DNA of 64,000 nucleotides from Parvularculaceae bacterium (GTDB taxonomy: Bacteria; Pseudomonadota; Alphaproteobacteria; Caulobacterales; Parvularculaceae). Positions 28,770 through 36,909 of the stretch are shown piece after piece (within the stretch, counting starts at the first letter, position 1; every line of letters begins with the position of its first letter). Under the pieces are notes generated by a model. The model saw nothing but the letters and a program-made list of their open reading frames with translations. It made no database searches and was not told the origin of the DNA. The stretch is taken from positions 52,541-116,540 of the forward strand of contig JAGRDS010000002.1 of the NCBI GenBank assembly GCA_020446945.1. Direction: 5' to 3'. The position numbers and the translations under genes are program-made.

Positions 28770-31160
28770 ATGTCTGAGCAGCAAACCTACGCCGTATTAC
28801 CGCTTCGCGACATTGTCGTGTTCCCGACGATGGTCATCCCGCTGTTTGTCGGGCGCGATAAATCAGTGCGCGCGCTCGAACATGTAATGGAGAATGACAA
28901 GAAGATTCTGCTCGTCGCCCAGAAAGACGCCAGCGATAACGATCCGAAAGCAGACGGGATCTACTCGATAGGCGTTATCGCCTCGGTGCTGCAACTTTTG
29001 AAATTGCCGGACGGCACTGTGAAAGTGCTGGTTGAGGGCGAAGAGCGCGCGAAGGTCGAGCGCTTCACAAAGACGGACGATTATTTCGAGGCTGAGGCGA
29101 CGACGCCGCCGGAAATCGAGGGCGAAGACGCAGAGACGGATGCGCTTGCGCGATCGGTCGTCTCGCAGTTTGAATCCTACGGCAAGCTGAACAAGCGCGT
29201 GCCGCCGGAAGTAATCGTTTCGATCAATTCGATCGAAGACCCGGCGCAGCTTGCCGATACGGTCGCATCTCATCTGAATATAAAGATTTCCGAAAAGCAG
29301 GAGCTTTTGGAAATCTTCGATATTAGCGACCGGCTTGAGCGCGTTTATGCGTTGATGGAGGGCGAAATGAGCGTCCTCCAGGTCGAGAAGAAAATTCGCA
29401 ACCGCGTAAAGCGGCAGATGGAGAAGACGCAGCGCGAATACTATCTCAACGAACAAATGAAGGCGATCCAGAAGGAGCTTGGCGAGGGCGATGATTCGCG
29501 CGATGAAGTCGCGGAAATCGAAGATCGCATCAAGAAAACCAAACTCTCGAAAGAAGCGCGGTCGAAGGCCGACGCCGAAGTGAAAAAACTCCGGCAAATG
29601 TCGCCGATGTCGGCTGAATCGACTGTCGTAAGGAATTATCTCGACTGGCTGCTTTCAATCCCGTGGAGCAACAAGTCGAAGATCAAGCAGGATCTCGATA
29701 AGGCGCAAGCGATACTCGACGCCGACCATTACGGCCTCGACAAGGTCAAGGAGCGTATTCTCGAATATCTCGCCGTGCAAAAGCGGATGGGAACGCTCAA
29801 AGGCCCGATACTGTGCCTCGTCGGCCCGCCGGGCGTCGGCAAGACATCGCTCGGCAAGTCGATTGCGCAAGCGACGGGGCGCGAGTTTGTTCGCGTATCT
29901 CTCGGCGGCGTGCGGGACGAAGCCGAAATCCGGGGCCATCGGCGCACCTATATCGGCTCGATGCCCGGCAAGATCGTTCAATCCATGAAAAAGGCGAAGA
30001 AATCGAATCCGCTCTTCCTGCTCGATGAAATCGACAAGATGGGTCAGGATTTTCGCGGCGACCCCTCATCGGCGCTGCTTGAAGTTCTGGATCCTGAGCA
30101 GAATTCGACATTCAACGATCACTATCTGGAAGTTGATTACGATTTATCCGACGTGCTTTTCATTACAACGGCGAACAGTCTTAACATGCCGCAGCCGCTG
30201 CTCGACCGCATGGAGATCATTCGCATTCCAGGGTACACGGAGGATGAAAAGCGTGAAATCGCGCGCCGTCACCTGATACCGAAGCTGATGAAGGATCACG
30301 GGCTCAAGGCGTCCGAATGGAAACTGACCGACGACGGCCTTATGGAGCTGATCCGGCGCTATACGCGCGAGGCCGGCGTCAGGAACCTTGAGCGCGAGCT
30401 TGCGCGCCTGGCGCGAAAAGCCGTTCGCGAACTCGAAACAGGCAAGGCCAAAAAGGTTGAAGTCAGGCTTGAAAATATCGCCGATTACGCCGGCGTGCCG
30501 AAATTTCGCTACGGCGAAATTGACGGGGAAGATCGCGTCGGCGTCGTCACGGGGCTGGCCTGGACGTCCGTCGGCGGCGATATTTTGACGATCGAAGCCG
30601 TCAAGATGCAGGGCAAGGGGCGCATGACCCCGACCGGCAATCTGAAAGAGGTGATGAAGGAATCAGTATCGGCCGCCTCTTCCTATGTTCGAAGCCGCGC
30701 GACGGATTACGGCATCGAACCGCCAGTATTCGAACGCACGGACATTCATATCCACGTCCCCGAAGGCGCAACGCCGAAGGACGGGCCGTCCGCCGGCGTC
30801 GCCATGGCGACGGCGATCGTCTCGGTGCTGACGGGCGTGCCGGTACACAAGGACATTGCGATGACCGGCGAAATCTCGCTTCGCGGGCGCGTCTTGGCGA
30901 TCGGCGGATTGAAAGAAAAGCTGCTCGCAGCGCTCAGGGCCGGCATCAAGACCGTCCTGATCCCGCAGGAGAATGAAAAGGATCTCGCCGAGATTCCGGA
31001 CAACGTAAAAGAGGGGCTGAAGATCATTCCGGTCAGCCAGGTCGATGAGGCGCTGGCGCACGCGCTCACGCAGAAATTGACCCCGATCGAATGGACGGAA
31101 AAAGTCGCGCCGCCCCCCGCCGCCGATGTCGAAGGCGGCGAGAATGTCGTGACCCATTGA
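28770..31160 (+). CDS. lon: ATP-dependent protease Lon
   Basis: A 796-residue AAA+ protease degrading misfolded and regulatory proteins, in alphaproteobacteria including cell-cycle factors such as CcrM and DnaA. Domains in order: substrate-binding LON domain (VLPLRDIVVFPTMVIPLFVG), coiled coil, AAA+ module with CLVGPPGVGKTSLGKS and LFLLDEIDKMG, and the protease domain with the S674 (PKDGPSAGVAM) and K717 (GGLKEKLLAAL) dyad. ATG 28770 follows GGAAGCCAG and gives the standard N-terminus. A strong terminator follows. Confidence 0.98.
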   Translation: MSEQQTYAVLPLRDIVVFPTMVIPLFVGRDKSVRALEHVMENDKKILLVAQKDASDNDPKADGIYSIGVIASVLQLLKLPDGTVKVLVEGEERAKVERFTKTDDYFEAEATTPPEIEGEDAETDALARSVVSQFESYGKLNKRVPPEVIVSINSIEDPAQLADTVASHLNIKISEKQELLEIFDISDRLERVYALMEGEMSVLQVEKKIRNRVKRQMEKTQREYYLNEQMKAIQKELGEGDDSRDEVAEIEDRIKKTKLSKEARSKADAEVKKLRQMSPMSAESTVVRNYLDWLLSIPWSNKSKIKQDLDKAQAILDADHYGLDKVKERILEYLAVQKRMGTLKGPILCLVGPPGVGKTSLGKSIAQATGREFVRVSLGGVRDEAEIRGHRRTYIGSMPGKIVQSMKKAKKSNPLFLLDEIDKMGQDFRGDPSSALLEVLDPEQNSTFNDHYLEVDYDLSDVLFITTANSLNMPQPLLDRMEIIRIPGYTEDEKREIARRHLIPKLMKDHGLKASEWKLTDDGLMELIRRYTREAGVRNLERELARLARKAVRELETGKAKKVEVRLENIADYAGVPKFRYGEIDGEDRVGVVTGLAWTSVGGDILTIEAVKMQGKGRMTPTGNLKEVMKESVSAASSYVRSRATDYGIEPPVFERTDIHIHVPEGATPKDGPSAGVAMATAIVSVLTGVPVHKDIAMTGEISLRGRVLAIGGLKEKLLAALRAGIKTVLIPQENEKDLAEIPDNVKEGLKIIPVSQVDEALAHALTQKLTPIEWTEKVAPPPAADVEGGENVVTH

Positions 31161-31205
31161 AGCGCCGCCGGGGCGCGGCCGGCGCACCTGCCGGCCCCCC
31201 GGCCC

Positions 31206-31239
31206 AAAAAAAACGCGGCGCCGGGGCGCCGCGCTTTTT
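31206..31239 (+). terminator. Intrinsic terminator of lon
   Basis: GCGGCGCC and GGCGCCGC form a perfect stem, preceded by eight A residues and followed by GCTTTTT, 45 bases after the lon stop. The A and T tracts would also let it serve the converging small gene at 31260. Confidence 0.85.
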
Positions 31240-31259
31240 CGTTGAATTTTGCGTGCGTT

Positions 31260-31397
31260 TCAGCCGACTGTCGCAATCGCCATGGGAACCGCTATTGCGA
31301 TCGCACCGATCGCCATGGCGAGATAGAGCATCCCGCGCAGGACGCCGTCAAAACCGGAGCTGTGATGTCCGGCGTGAGGACGAGAGATTGTAGCCAT
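31260..31397 (-). CDS. Predicted 45-residue single-pass membrane peptide
   Basis: A short gene of 45 codons with GGAGTT placed 5 bases before its ATG. The predicted peptide has a polar, histidine-containing N-terminus (MATISRPHAGHHSSGFDG) and one hydrophobic helix (MLYLAMAIGAIAIAVPMAIA). It converges on lon, and the lon terminator lies just past its stop. I do not recognise a family; the ribosome site and the clean N-polar/C-hydrophobic division are the evidence that it is real. Confidence 0.6.
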   Translation of the reverse strand: MATISRPHAGHHSSGFDGVLRGMLYLAMAIGAIAIAVPMAIATVG

Positions 31398-31451
31398 AAT
31401 TCAACTCCTTATACTCAACTGGATTGCCGCTCGCCGGCTTGCCGCCTTTAG

Positions 31452-31504
31452 TGTCATCCATCTGAGACAAAAATGTCATTGAAGTGTCATATAGCGCATA
31501 AAAT
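31452..31504 (+). promoter_or_regulatory. Tandem Pho-box repeats and -10 element
   Basis: TGTCAT occurs at 31452, 31474 and 31485, with a degenerate TGAGAC at 31463, so half-sites follow each other every 11 bases. The last two form (A/G)TGTCAT-N4-(A/G)TGTCAT, the architecture of a PhoB box. TAAAAT at 31499–31504 is a -10 candidate 8 bases further on, where PhoB-activated promoters have theirs. Transcription would run toward the chorismate mutase gene, with about 140 bases of leader. Confidence 0.6.
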
Positions 31505-31647
31505 GCGCTGGCGCAAGGGGTGCGCATGGGGAAAGCAGGATTTTCTTTGCCGCCTCAGCAGGTTAACAAATCCTTTATCGGCCAGGGGCGCTTTGCCCCA
31601 CCGCGCGGACCTTTCGCGGCGGCGCCCGAGCGCCTAGAGAGGTCTTT

Positions 31648-31992
31648 ATGGAGCCGACGAAACCCGCCGAAACGAACGCCGAAAACTGCGTATCGATGGA
31701 TGAAGTGCGAATAGAGATCGATCGAATCGATCGGGCCCTCGTGCGCCTGATCGCCGAACGCCAAGGCTATATAGAGGCCGCCGCGCGCATCAAGGAGCGC
31801 GAAAACGAAGTCCGGCTCGAATGGCGAATCGAAGACGTTGTGGAAAAAGTTCTCGCGGCCGCGGAACGAGAAGGGCTTTCAAAACGAATCGCCGAACCTG
31901 TTTGGCGCGAGTTGATCGAACGCTGTATCGAACATGAACATGAATGCTGGCGCGGAATGCGTGCGCCGCACAAAAGCAAGAAAGCGTCCTGA
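31648..31992 (+). CDS. Chorismate mutase, AroQ class
   Basis: A 114-residue monofunctional AroQ-fold chorismate mutase converting chorismate to prephenate. The fold is recognised from VRIEIDRIDRALVRLIAERQGYIEAAARIK (helix 1 with the active-site Arg, and Lys near residue 49) and the later LEWRIEDVVEKVLAAAEREGL and WRELIERCIEHEHE helices. It has no signal peptide and no fused prephenate dehydratase. Tandem Pho-box repeats lie upstream. It lies between lon and hupB, which are usually neighbours. Confidence 0.9.
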   Translation: MEPTKPAETNAENCVSMDEVRIEIDRIDRALVRLIAERQGYIEAAARIKERENEVRLEWRIEDVVEKVLAAAEREGLSKRIAEPVWRELIERCIEHEHECWRGMRAPHKSKKAS

Positions 31993-32130
31993 ACCGCTCC
32001 GCTTCCCTCCGAATCTCCCTAAAACCCGTTCGCTTAAAGACCTTTTCCTTTGCCAGAGAGGTCGGGGAGCGCGATAATCCGGGTCAGAAGTATTCACGAT
32101 TATTCGCGACGAAACAGAAAGGACGAGCGA

Positions 32131-32403
32131 ATGAATAAGAATGAATTTATCGATCGCGTTGCCGATCTTTCGAATATGAGCAAGGCGGACGCGACGCGCG
32201 CGGTCGACGCTGTGTTCGATGCGATCACATCGGCGCTTAAAAAGGGCGACGATGTTCGCCTTGTCGGATTCGGCACGTTTTCGGCCGCAAAGCGCAAAGC
32301 GCGGGAAGGGCGCAATCCGCGCACCGGCGAGACGATCCAGATCCCGGCTTCGACGCAGCCCAAATTTACGGCCGGAAAAGGCCTGAAAGACGCGCTCAAT
32401 TAA
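32131..32403 (+). CDS. hupB: DNA-binding protein HU
   Basis: A canonical 90-residue HU, which bends and compacts DNA as a dimer. MNKNEFIDRVADLSNMSKADATRAVDA is the N-terminal helical part, GFGTF the turn, and EGRNPRTGETIQIPAS the DNA-binding arm with the intercalating proline, ending KGLKDALN. ATG 32131 is preceded by GAAAGGACGAGCG. Position after lon is typical. It is the house-keeping counterpart to the tailed HU at 4810. Confidence 0.97.
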   Translation: MNKNEFIDRVADLSNMSKADATRAVDAVFDAITSALKKGDDVRLVGFGTFSAAKRKAREGRNPRTGETIQIPASTQPKFTAGKGLKDALN

Positions 32404-32503
32404 TTCATATTCGTCGCGGCCCGCGGGGTATTGCACCCTGCGGGCGCCGCGCGCGCGCCTTCTTGTTCCTTGCGCGCCGACGCGCTACGAAGCCGCCGAT
32501 ACC

Positions 32504-32579
32504 GGGCGGTTAGCTCAGCTGGCAGAGCGGCTGGTTTACACCCAGTAGGTCGGCGGTTCGATCCCGTCACCGCCCACCA
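32504..32579 (+). tRNA. tRNA-Val (anticodon TAC)
   Basis: A 76-base tRNA with encoded CCA. The acceptor GGGCGGT pairs with ACCGCCC, the D arm has TAGCTCAGCTGGCAGAGC, the anticodon arm is GCTGG-TTTACAC-CCAGT (anticodon TAC) and the T arm has GGCGGTTCGATCCCGTC. It lies downstream of hupB. Confidence 0.97.
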
Positions 32580-32689
32580 TTGTTTTCAATTGCTTGCGCG
32601 CGTTTCGATTTTGCAGCCCGGCGACGATTTCTGGCGCGGTTTGCAGTTTCCGTTTTTTGTTCTGTGCGAATTTTTATAGTTGGCGGAAT

Positions 32690-32920
32690 TCAAGAACAGC
32701 AATTGTCGCCCGCCTGAATCGGCGGGCAAGCTACATCGCCATAAGAACAATAGACGCAGCAATCACCCGGCTTTGGCTTCAAGACGGCGCCGCATCCGCC
32801 GCAATCATAGAAATATTGACAGGCGTCGACGGGCATCGTGTCCTTTGATGTATTCCCGCACACCGGGCAGGTCAGTGTGCTTTCCCTGACAATTTCCCCC
32901 CTAACTATTTCGTCAGCCAA
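32690..32920 (-). CDS. GDCCVxC-domain cysteine-rich small protein
   Basis: A 76-residue protein with 11 cysteines, including CPVCGN, CGGCG, the family signature GDCCVYCSYG and a terminal CC. This matches the GDCCVxC (seleno)protein family, whose members often sit next to MerT-like transporters; here all positions are cysteine, not selenocysteine. It starts with TTG at 32920, overlapping the end of the MerT-like gene, with AGGGGAG upstream. A metal- or thiol-handling role is likely, mercury or another soft metal being the obvious guess, but this is inference. Confidence 0.8.
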   Translation of the reverse strand: MADEIVRGEIVRESTLTCPVCGNTSKDTMPVDACQYFYDCGGCGAVLKPKPGDCCVYCSYGDVACPPIQAGDNCCS

Positions 32921-33249
32921 CGAAGTAACTCCCCTTCGTGATATGGAAGGACAAACGCTAAAATTACCAGGATAGTACCGACCGCCAAAAAGATAATTAA
33001 GCGTCGGTTTGCGCGGCGATGCCGGAAAGCAAAGAATACCGCCCCAACAATTAGAGCCAATGACGCCCATTGAAACCAAGCCTGGTAACGCGCGAAAAAT
33101 GCAAGATTTCCCAGCAAAGCCGAACTAACGCCGAGATTGACAAGTATGAATGGCAGGACACAGCAAGACGCGCCGATGAAAGAAAGCGCCCCCGCAAAAA
33201 TGCCGCCACCCGCGAGCCATCCTTCGAATTTGTTCTGTTTTTCAGCCAT
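32905..33249 (-). CDS. MerT-like mercuric/metal transport membrane protein
   Basis: A 114-residue inner-membrane protein with three hydrophobic segments (about residues 14–38, 44–75 and 84–101). The first carries the vicinal cysteine pair GASCCVLPFILVNLGVS typical of MerT, which takes up Hg(II). The second Cys pair found in the cytoplasmic loop of classical MerT is missing. No merP, merA or merR is next to it. It overlaps the downstream cysteine-rich gene by 16 bases, so the two work as a unit. Confidence 0.85.
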   Translation of the reverse strand: MAEKQNKFEGWLAGGGIFAGALSFIGASCCVLPFILVNLGVSSALLGNLAFFARYQAWFQWASLALIVGAVFFAFRHRRANRRLIIFLAVGTILVILAFVLPYHEGELLRWLTK

Positions 33250-33258
33250 ATTGTCTTG

Positions 33259-33280
33259 ATTATACCCACTTTGGCAGTGG
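33259..33280 (-). promoter_or_regulatory. Promoter and dyad in front of the MerT-like gene
   Basis: Reading the reverse strand, CCACT-gccaa-AGTGG is followed one base later by a perfect TATAAT, and the ATG follows 9 bases after that. The message would therefore begin a few bases before, or at, the start codon (leaderless or nearly so). No good -35 is seen, and the dyad sits in the spacer, as in promoters that need a metal-responsive activator. Confidence 0.5.
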
Positions 33281-33423
33281 AGAGATTATTGTCCCAATCA
33301 CTTTTCGGTTATCGCCGCAATCGCCGCGGCGCGGTCTGCACAATAGCCGCTCATCTTCTTCAAGGTAGCGCGGGTCCAGTCGAAGTTATCGCAAATCAAT
33401 TCACTCTGAAGTCGTCGATCGGT

Positions 33424-33963
33424 TCATTTCTTCTTGTAAATTTCTTCGCCGGCGCCGCCGTCATTTTCGACTTCTCTCGCCATGACGAATAGAAGATCGG
33501 AGAGGCGGTTGATGAATGGAACGCAGGCGTTTCGTTTTCCGTCCGGCAAAAGCGCGAGCGTGCGCTCGGCGCGGCGCGCGACGACCCGCGCGAAGTGAAC
33601 GCGGCATCCGGCTTCGGTCAGTCCGGGATAAATAAAATCCTTGAGAGCCGGCAGGCCGGCCTCAATCTCGTCTATCAGCTTTTCAAGCCGGTCTACGGCG
33701 CCCGCTTCAAGCTGAAATCGTTCATGCGGTTCGTCGCCGGCGAAACTGACTACGGCGCTCAGCTGATAAAGCTGCTTTTGAATTTCTTTCAGCGCGTCGC
33801 CGCGCGCCGGGTGCGCAAGGCGCGCAAAGCCGATCGCAACGGATAATTCATCGAGATCGCCGACTGCGGCGATATGCGCATCCGACTTGCTCACCCGTTC
33901 GCCGGACAACATCGACGTTTGGCCGGCATCGCCCTTTTTTGTGTATACTTTTACGTCGCCCAT
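33424..33963 (-). CDS. Corrinoid adenosyltransferase, PduO type
   Basis: A 179-residue ATP:cob(I)alamin adenosyltransferase that makes adenosylcobalamin. The ATP-binding N-terminus reads VYTKKGDAGQTSMLSGERVSK and the active-site helix CRVHFARVVARRAERTLALL, with FINRLSDLLFVMARE at the C-terminus. All are PduO-family hallmarks. It is about 3 kb from icmF, whose product needs this cofactor. Transcribed alone on the reverse strand, downstream of the LysR gene. Confidence 0.95.
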   Translation of the reverse strand: MGDVKVYTKKGDAGQTSMLSGERVSKSDAHIAAVGDLDELSVAIGFARLAHPARGDALKEIQKQLYQLSAVVSFAGDEPHERFQLEAGAVDRLEKLIDEIEAGLPALKDFIYPGLTEAGCRVHFARVVARRAERTLALLPDGKRNACVPFINRLSDLLFVMAREVENDGGAGEEIYKKK

Positions 33964-33996
33964 AATGCCTCACTGCGCGTTGGGGTTCGATACATT

Positions 33997-34893
33997 CTAT
34001 GCGGCCGGCGGAAATTCCTTGAGCGCCGACTGGAAAACGCGCATCGCCGCAGTCGGCAACCAGCGTTTGCGCACCGCGAAGCCGACCGTCAAGGGTTCAA
34101 AGAAATCGAAATCCAGAAGCTCAAACCTTTGCTTGAACGTTTTCGTTTGCGAATATTCCGCGCTGACGACGCCTATCGCGTCGCTTTCGGCGACGATATC
34201 GGCGATCAGCGGGAAGTATTCTATAACGTGCATGCGCCGCGCCGCGTCGCCGCCGAATTCGGCGTAAAGCGCACGCAGCTTGTCGGCGTGCCAGCTCAGT
34301 TTGTCCGGTGCGATAAGAGGGTAGGCGGCGATATCGTTTTTTTTGAGACTTGACCTCGCTGCGAGCGGGTGCGTCCTGCGCGCGAAAAGATAGGTCTTGA
34401 GGGCGCCAAGGCGCTCGAAGGCGAAATCTTCAGGGCTTTTCATCGCGACCTCCGGCCCGACCAGGACGTCGATATCGCCGCGGCGCAGCGCCCGCACGCC
34501 GCCATTTACGGTGGTCGCCTCAAGGTGCAATCGCAGATCGGGCCGCGACTGGATCAGTTCCATCACCGCCTTGTTTACGAGGCCCTGCATCGACGCGGGG
34601 CAAACGCCGACCCTGATCAACGTTTCTTCCTGCAACCGGTTGAGGCGCGAATCTTCAGCCAGTTGCTCAAGGTCGGAAATGATCCGCGCCGCGCGAGAAA
34701 GGAAAGCGCGCCCGCGATCCGTTGCAATCACATCGCGCGCACGGCGGTCGAATATCGCATAGCCGGTTTCGCGTTCGATATCGGCGAGGCTGCGGCTTAC
34801 CGTCGATTGCGTTAACCCCAACGTTCGAGCGGCGGCGCTGATCGATCCGCAGCGATCGACGATGACGACGTGTTTGAGTTTGGCCGCGTTCAT
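33997..34893 (-). CDS. LysR-family transcriptional regulator
   Basis: A 298-residue regulator: N-terminal winged helix (CGSISAAARTLGLTQSTVSR, residues about 16–35) and a periplasmic-binding-like effector domain from about residue 90. It is divergent from the acyl-CoA dehydrogenase–icmF operon with 190 bases between, the usual position of a LysR regulator relative to its target. The ATG at 34893 is preferred to TTG 34905. An 11-bp direct repeat lies immediately upstream. The effector is unknown, perhaps an acyl-CoA or branched-chain acid. Confidence 0.93.
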   Translation of the reverse strand: MNAAKLKHVVIVDRCGSISAAARTLGLTQSTVSRSLADIERETGYAIFDRRARDVIATDRGRAFLSRAARIISDLEQLAEDSRLNRLQEETLIRVGVCPASMQGLVNKAVMELIQSRPDLRLHLEATTVNGGVRALRRGDIDVLVGPEVAMKSPEDFAFERLGALKTYLFARRTHPLAARSSLKKNDIAAYPLIAPDKLSWHADKLRALYAEFGGDAARRMHVIEYFPLIADIVAESDAIGVVSAEYSQTKTFKQRFELLDFDFFEPLTVGFAVRKRWLPTAAMRVFQSALKEFPPAA

Positions 34894-34933
34894 CTTATTA
34901 TGCAAAATTCGAATACGATGTGCTTATTATGCA
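34894..34933. promoter_or_regulatory. 11-bp direct repeat in the LysR/acyl-CoA dehydrogenase intergenic region
   Basis: CTTATTATGCA occurs twice without mismatch, at 34894–34904 and 34923–34933 (29 bases start to start). The first copy abuts the LysR start codon. The tandem arrangement in the divergent promoter is what is expected for regulator binding and self-control. Confidence 0.5.
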
Positions 34934-35083
34934 TTTGACAAATAGTAATGTCGAGCCCAAAACAATTATGTGTCCGGCGAAAGCCTGTCGGCGCGCCTTT
35001 TCGCTTGAGCGAATTCTTGCGTCTTGAACCGGCGCTTCGCTGGCGCCCCATCTGACCCGTAATTTCCGAGGATATTCGTCGTT

Positions 35084-36874
35084 ATGAGTGATTACTCCCC
35101 GCCGACCGCCGACATGAGTTTCGTCGCTTTAAAGCTCGCCGGCTTCGGTGATATCGCCGGCCTGCCGGGCGGGGAGGATTTGAGCGAAGAGCTCCTCTCG
35201 TCGATTTTCGAAGAGGCGGGAAAATTCGCGGGCGCCGTTCTGGCGCCGCTCAATCGCGTCGGAGACATCCAGGGCTCAAGACTGGTAGACGGCGCCGTTA
35301 AAACGCCAGATGGCTGGCGCGAGGCTTATCGCAGTTTCATCGACAGCGGCTGGAACGCCGTTCCTTTCGATCCGGATTTCGGCGGGCAGGGATTGCCATG
35401 GCTCGTCGCGACGGCGTGTTTCGATCTCTGGCATTCGGCGAACATGGCGTTCGCGCTGTGCCCGATGTTGACGCAGGCGGCGGTAGAGGCGGTTTCAAAA
35501 TACGGCTCGCCCGATCAGAAGGCGAAATATCTCGCCAAAATGGTGTCTGGCGAATGGACCGGGACGATGCAGTTGACTGAACCGCAGGCCGGTTCCGATC
35601 TTGCGCGCGTTCGCACGAAGGCCGTCAGGGACGGGGATTGCTACCGGCTGTTCGGACAGAAGATTTTTATCACCTACGGCGATCATGACCTTACCGAAAA
35701 TACGATCCATATGGTGCTGGCGAGGACGCCGGATGCGCCGGAAGGCGTAAAAGGCATTTCGCTTTTCATCGTGCCGAAATTCCTCGTGAAGGATGATGGA
35801 ACGCCGGGCGAACGCAATGATGTCCGCTGCGTTTCAATCGAAGAAAAAATGGGAATTCACGCGAGCCCGACCGCAGTCATGCAGTACGGTGACCGGGAAG
35901 GCGCGATCGGATACCTCGTCGGCGAGGAGAACAAGGGGCTCGCCTACATGTTCACGATGATGAACAGCGCGCGCCTTTCCGTCGGCCTAGAAGGCGTCGC
36001 CATTTGCGAGCGATCCTATCAGAAGGCCGCGTCGTTTGCGCGCGAGCGGATTCAAAGCCGCGACATTTCGGGCGAGTGTCCCGATCCTGTTGCGATCATC
36101 CGCCATCCGGATGTTCGCCGTATGTTGATGACGATGCGCGCGCTCGGCGAGGCGGGGCGCGCGCTCGCCTATTACGCCGCCGGCAAGCTCGATCTGTCGC
36201 ACCGACATCCGGACAAGGCGGCACGCACGGCCGCGCAATCGCGCGTTGATCTTCTGATTCCGATTGTAAAAGGCTGGTGTACGGAGAACGGCTCCGAAGC
36301 GGCGTGGAACGGCGTTCAGATTCATGGCGGCATGGGCTATATTGAAGAAACCGGCGCGGCGCAGTTCATGCGGGACGCGAAAATCGCGGAGATCTATGAA
36401 GGCGCCAACGGCATTCAGGCGAATGACCTGATCGGGCGAAAGATTGCGCGCGACGGTGCGCTCGAAGCGAAAACCATGATCGCCGAGATGCGCGAATTAG
36501 ACAGCGCGCTCGCCGACGCCGGCCGCGATTTCGCCGGACTGCGCGCCAATCTCAGCCGCGCAATCGCCTCGCTTGATCGCGCGACGGCCTGGCTGCTTGA
36601 ACATTATCAAAAAGACGTCCGCGACGCCGCCGCCGGCGCCATGCCGTATCTTCGCCTTTGGGGGGTGACCGCCGGCGGCTGGCTTATGGCGCGTGCGGCG
36701 CTCGCAGCGAAAGAAGGCCTTGAAGCGGGCGACGGCGAGGCGCAGTTCCTGCGCGACAAGATCGTCACGGCGCGCTTTTACGGTGAGCGTATTTTGCCGC
36801 GCGCGGCAACCTATGAAATCGAGACGACAGCCGGCGCCGCCAGCCTGATGGCGATCGCCGACGCCGCAATGTGA
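35084..36874 (+). CDS. Acyl-CoA dehydrogenase, long (about 600-residue) type
   Basis: A 596-residue FAD flavoprotein of the group with an extra C-terminal domain, a group that includes dehydrogenases of short, branched or thio-substituted acyl-CoAs. The FAD/substrate signature is [17 protein letters not shown], the catalytic base lies in [16 protein letters not shown], and [14 protein letters not shown] is the third motif. It is named DmdC-like in some genomes, but the neighbouring icmF suggests isobutyryl-, butyryl- or pivalyl-type acyl-CoA. Its stop overlaps the icmF region; an operon is near certain. Confidence 0.93.
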   Translation: MSDYSPPTADMSFVALKLAGFGDIAGLPGGEDLSEELLSSIFEEAGKFAGAVLAPLNRVGDIQGSRLVDGAVKTPDGWREAYRSFIDSGWNAVPFDPDFGGQGLPWLVATACFDLWHSANMAFALCPMLTQAAVEAVSKYGSPDQKAKYLAKMVSGEWTGTMQLTEPQAGSDLARVRTKAVRDGDCYRLFGQKIFITYGDHDLTENTIHMVLARTPDAPEGVKGISLFIVPKFLVKDDGTPGERNDVRCVSIEEKMGIHASPTAVMQYGDREGAIGYLVGEENKGLAYMFTMMNSARLSVGLEGVAICERSYQKAASFARERIQSRDISGECPDPVAIIRHPDVRRMLMTMRALGEAGRALAYYAAGKLDLSHRHPDKAARTAAQSRVDLLIPIVKGWCTENGSEAAWNGVQIHGGMGYIEETGAAQFMRDAKIAEIYEGANGIQANDLIGRKIARDGALEAKTMIAEMRELDSALADAGRDFAGLRANLSRAIASLDRATAWLLEHYQKDVRDAAAGAMPYLRLWGVTAGGWLMARAALAAKEGLEAGDGEAQFLRDKIVTARFYGERILPRAATYEIETTAGAASLMAIADAAM

Positions 36875-36909
36875 AGTCCAGTCGGAAATTCCCTTCAGGG
36901 AGTGTTGAA

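Noticed and set aside
32594..32889. Forward open frames after tRNA-Val
   Set aside because: They overlap the GDCCVxC cysteine-rich gene on the reverse strand and have no motif or ribosome site.
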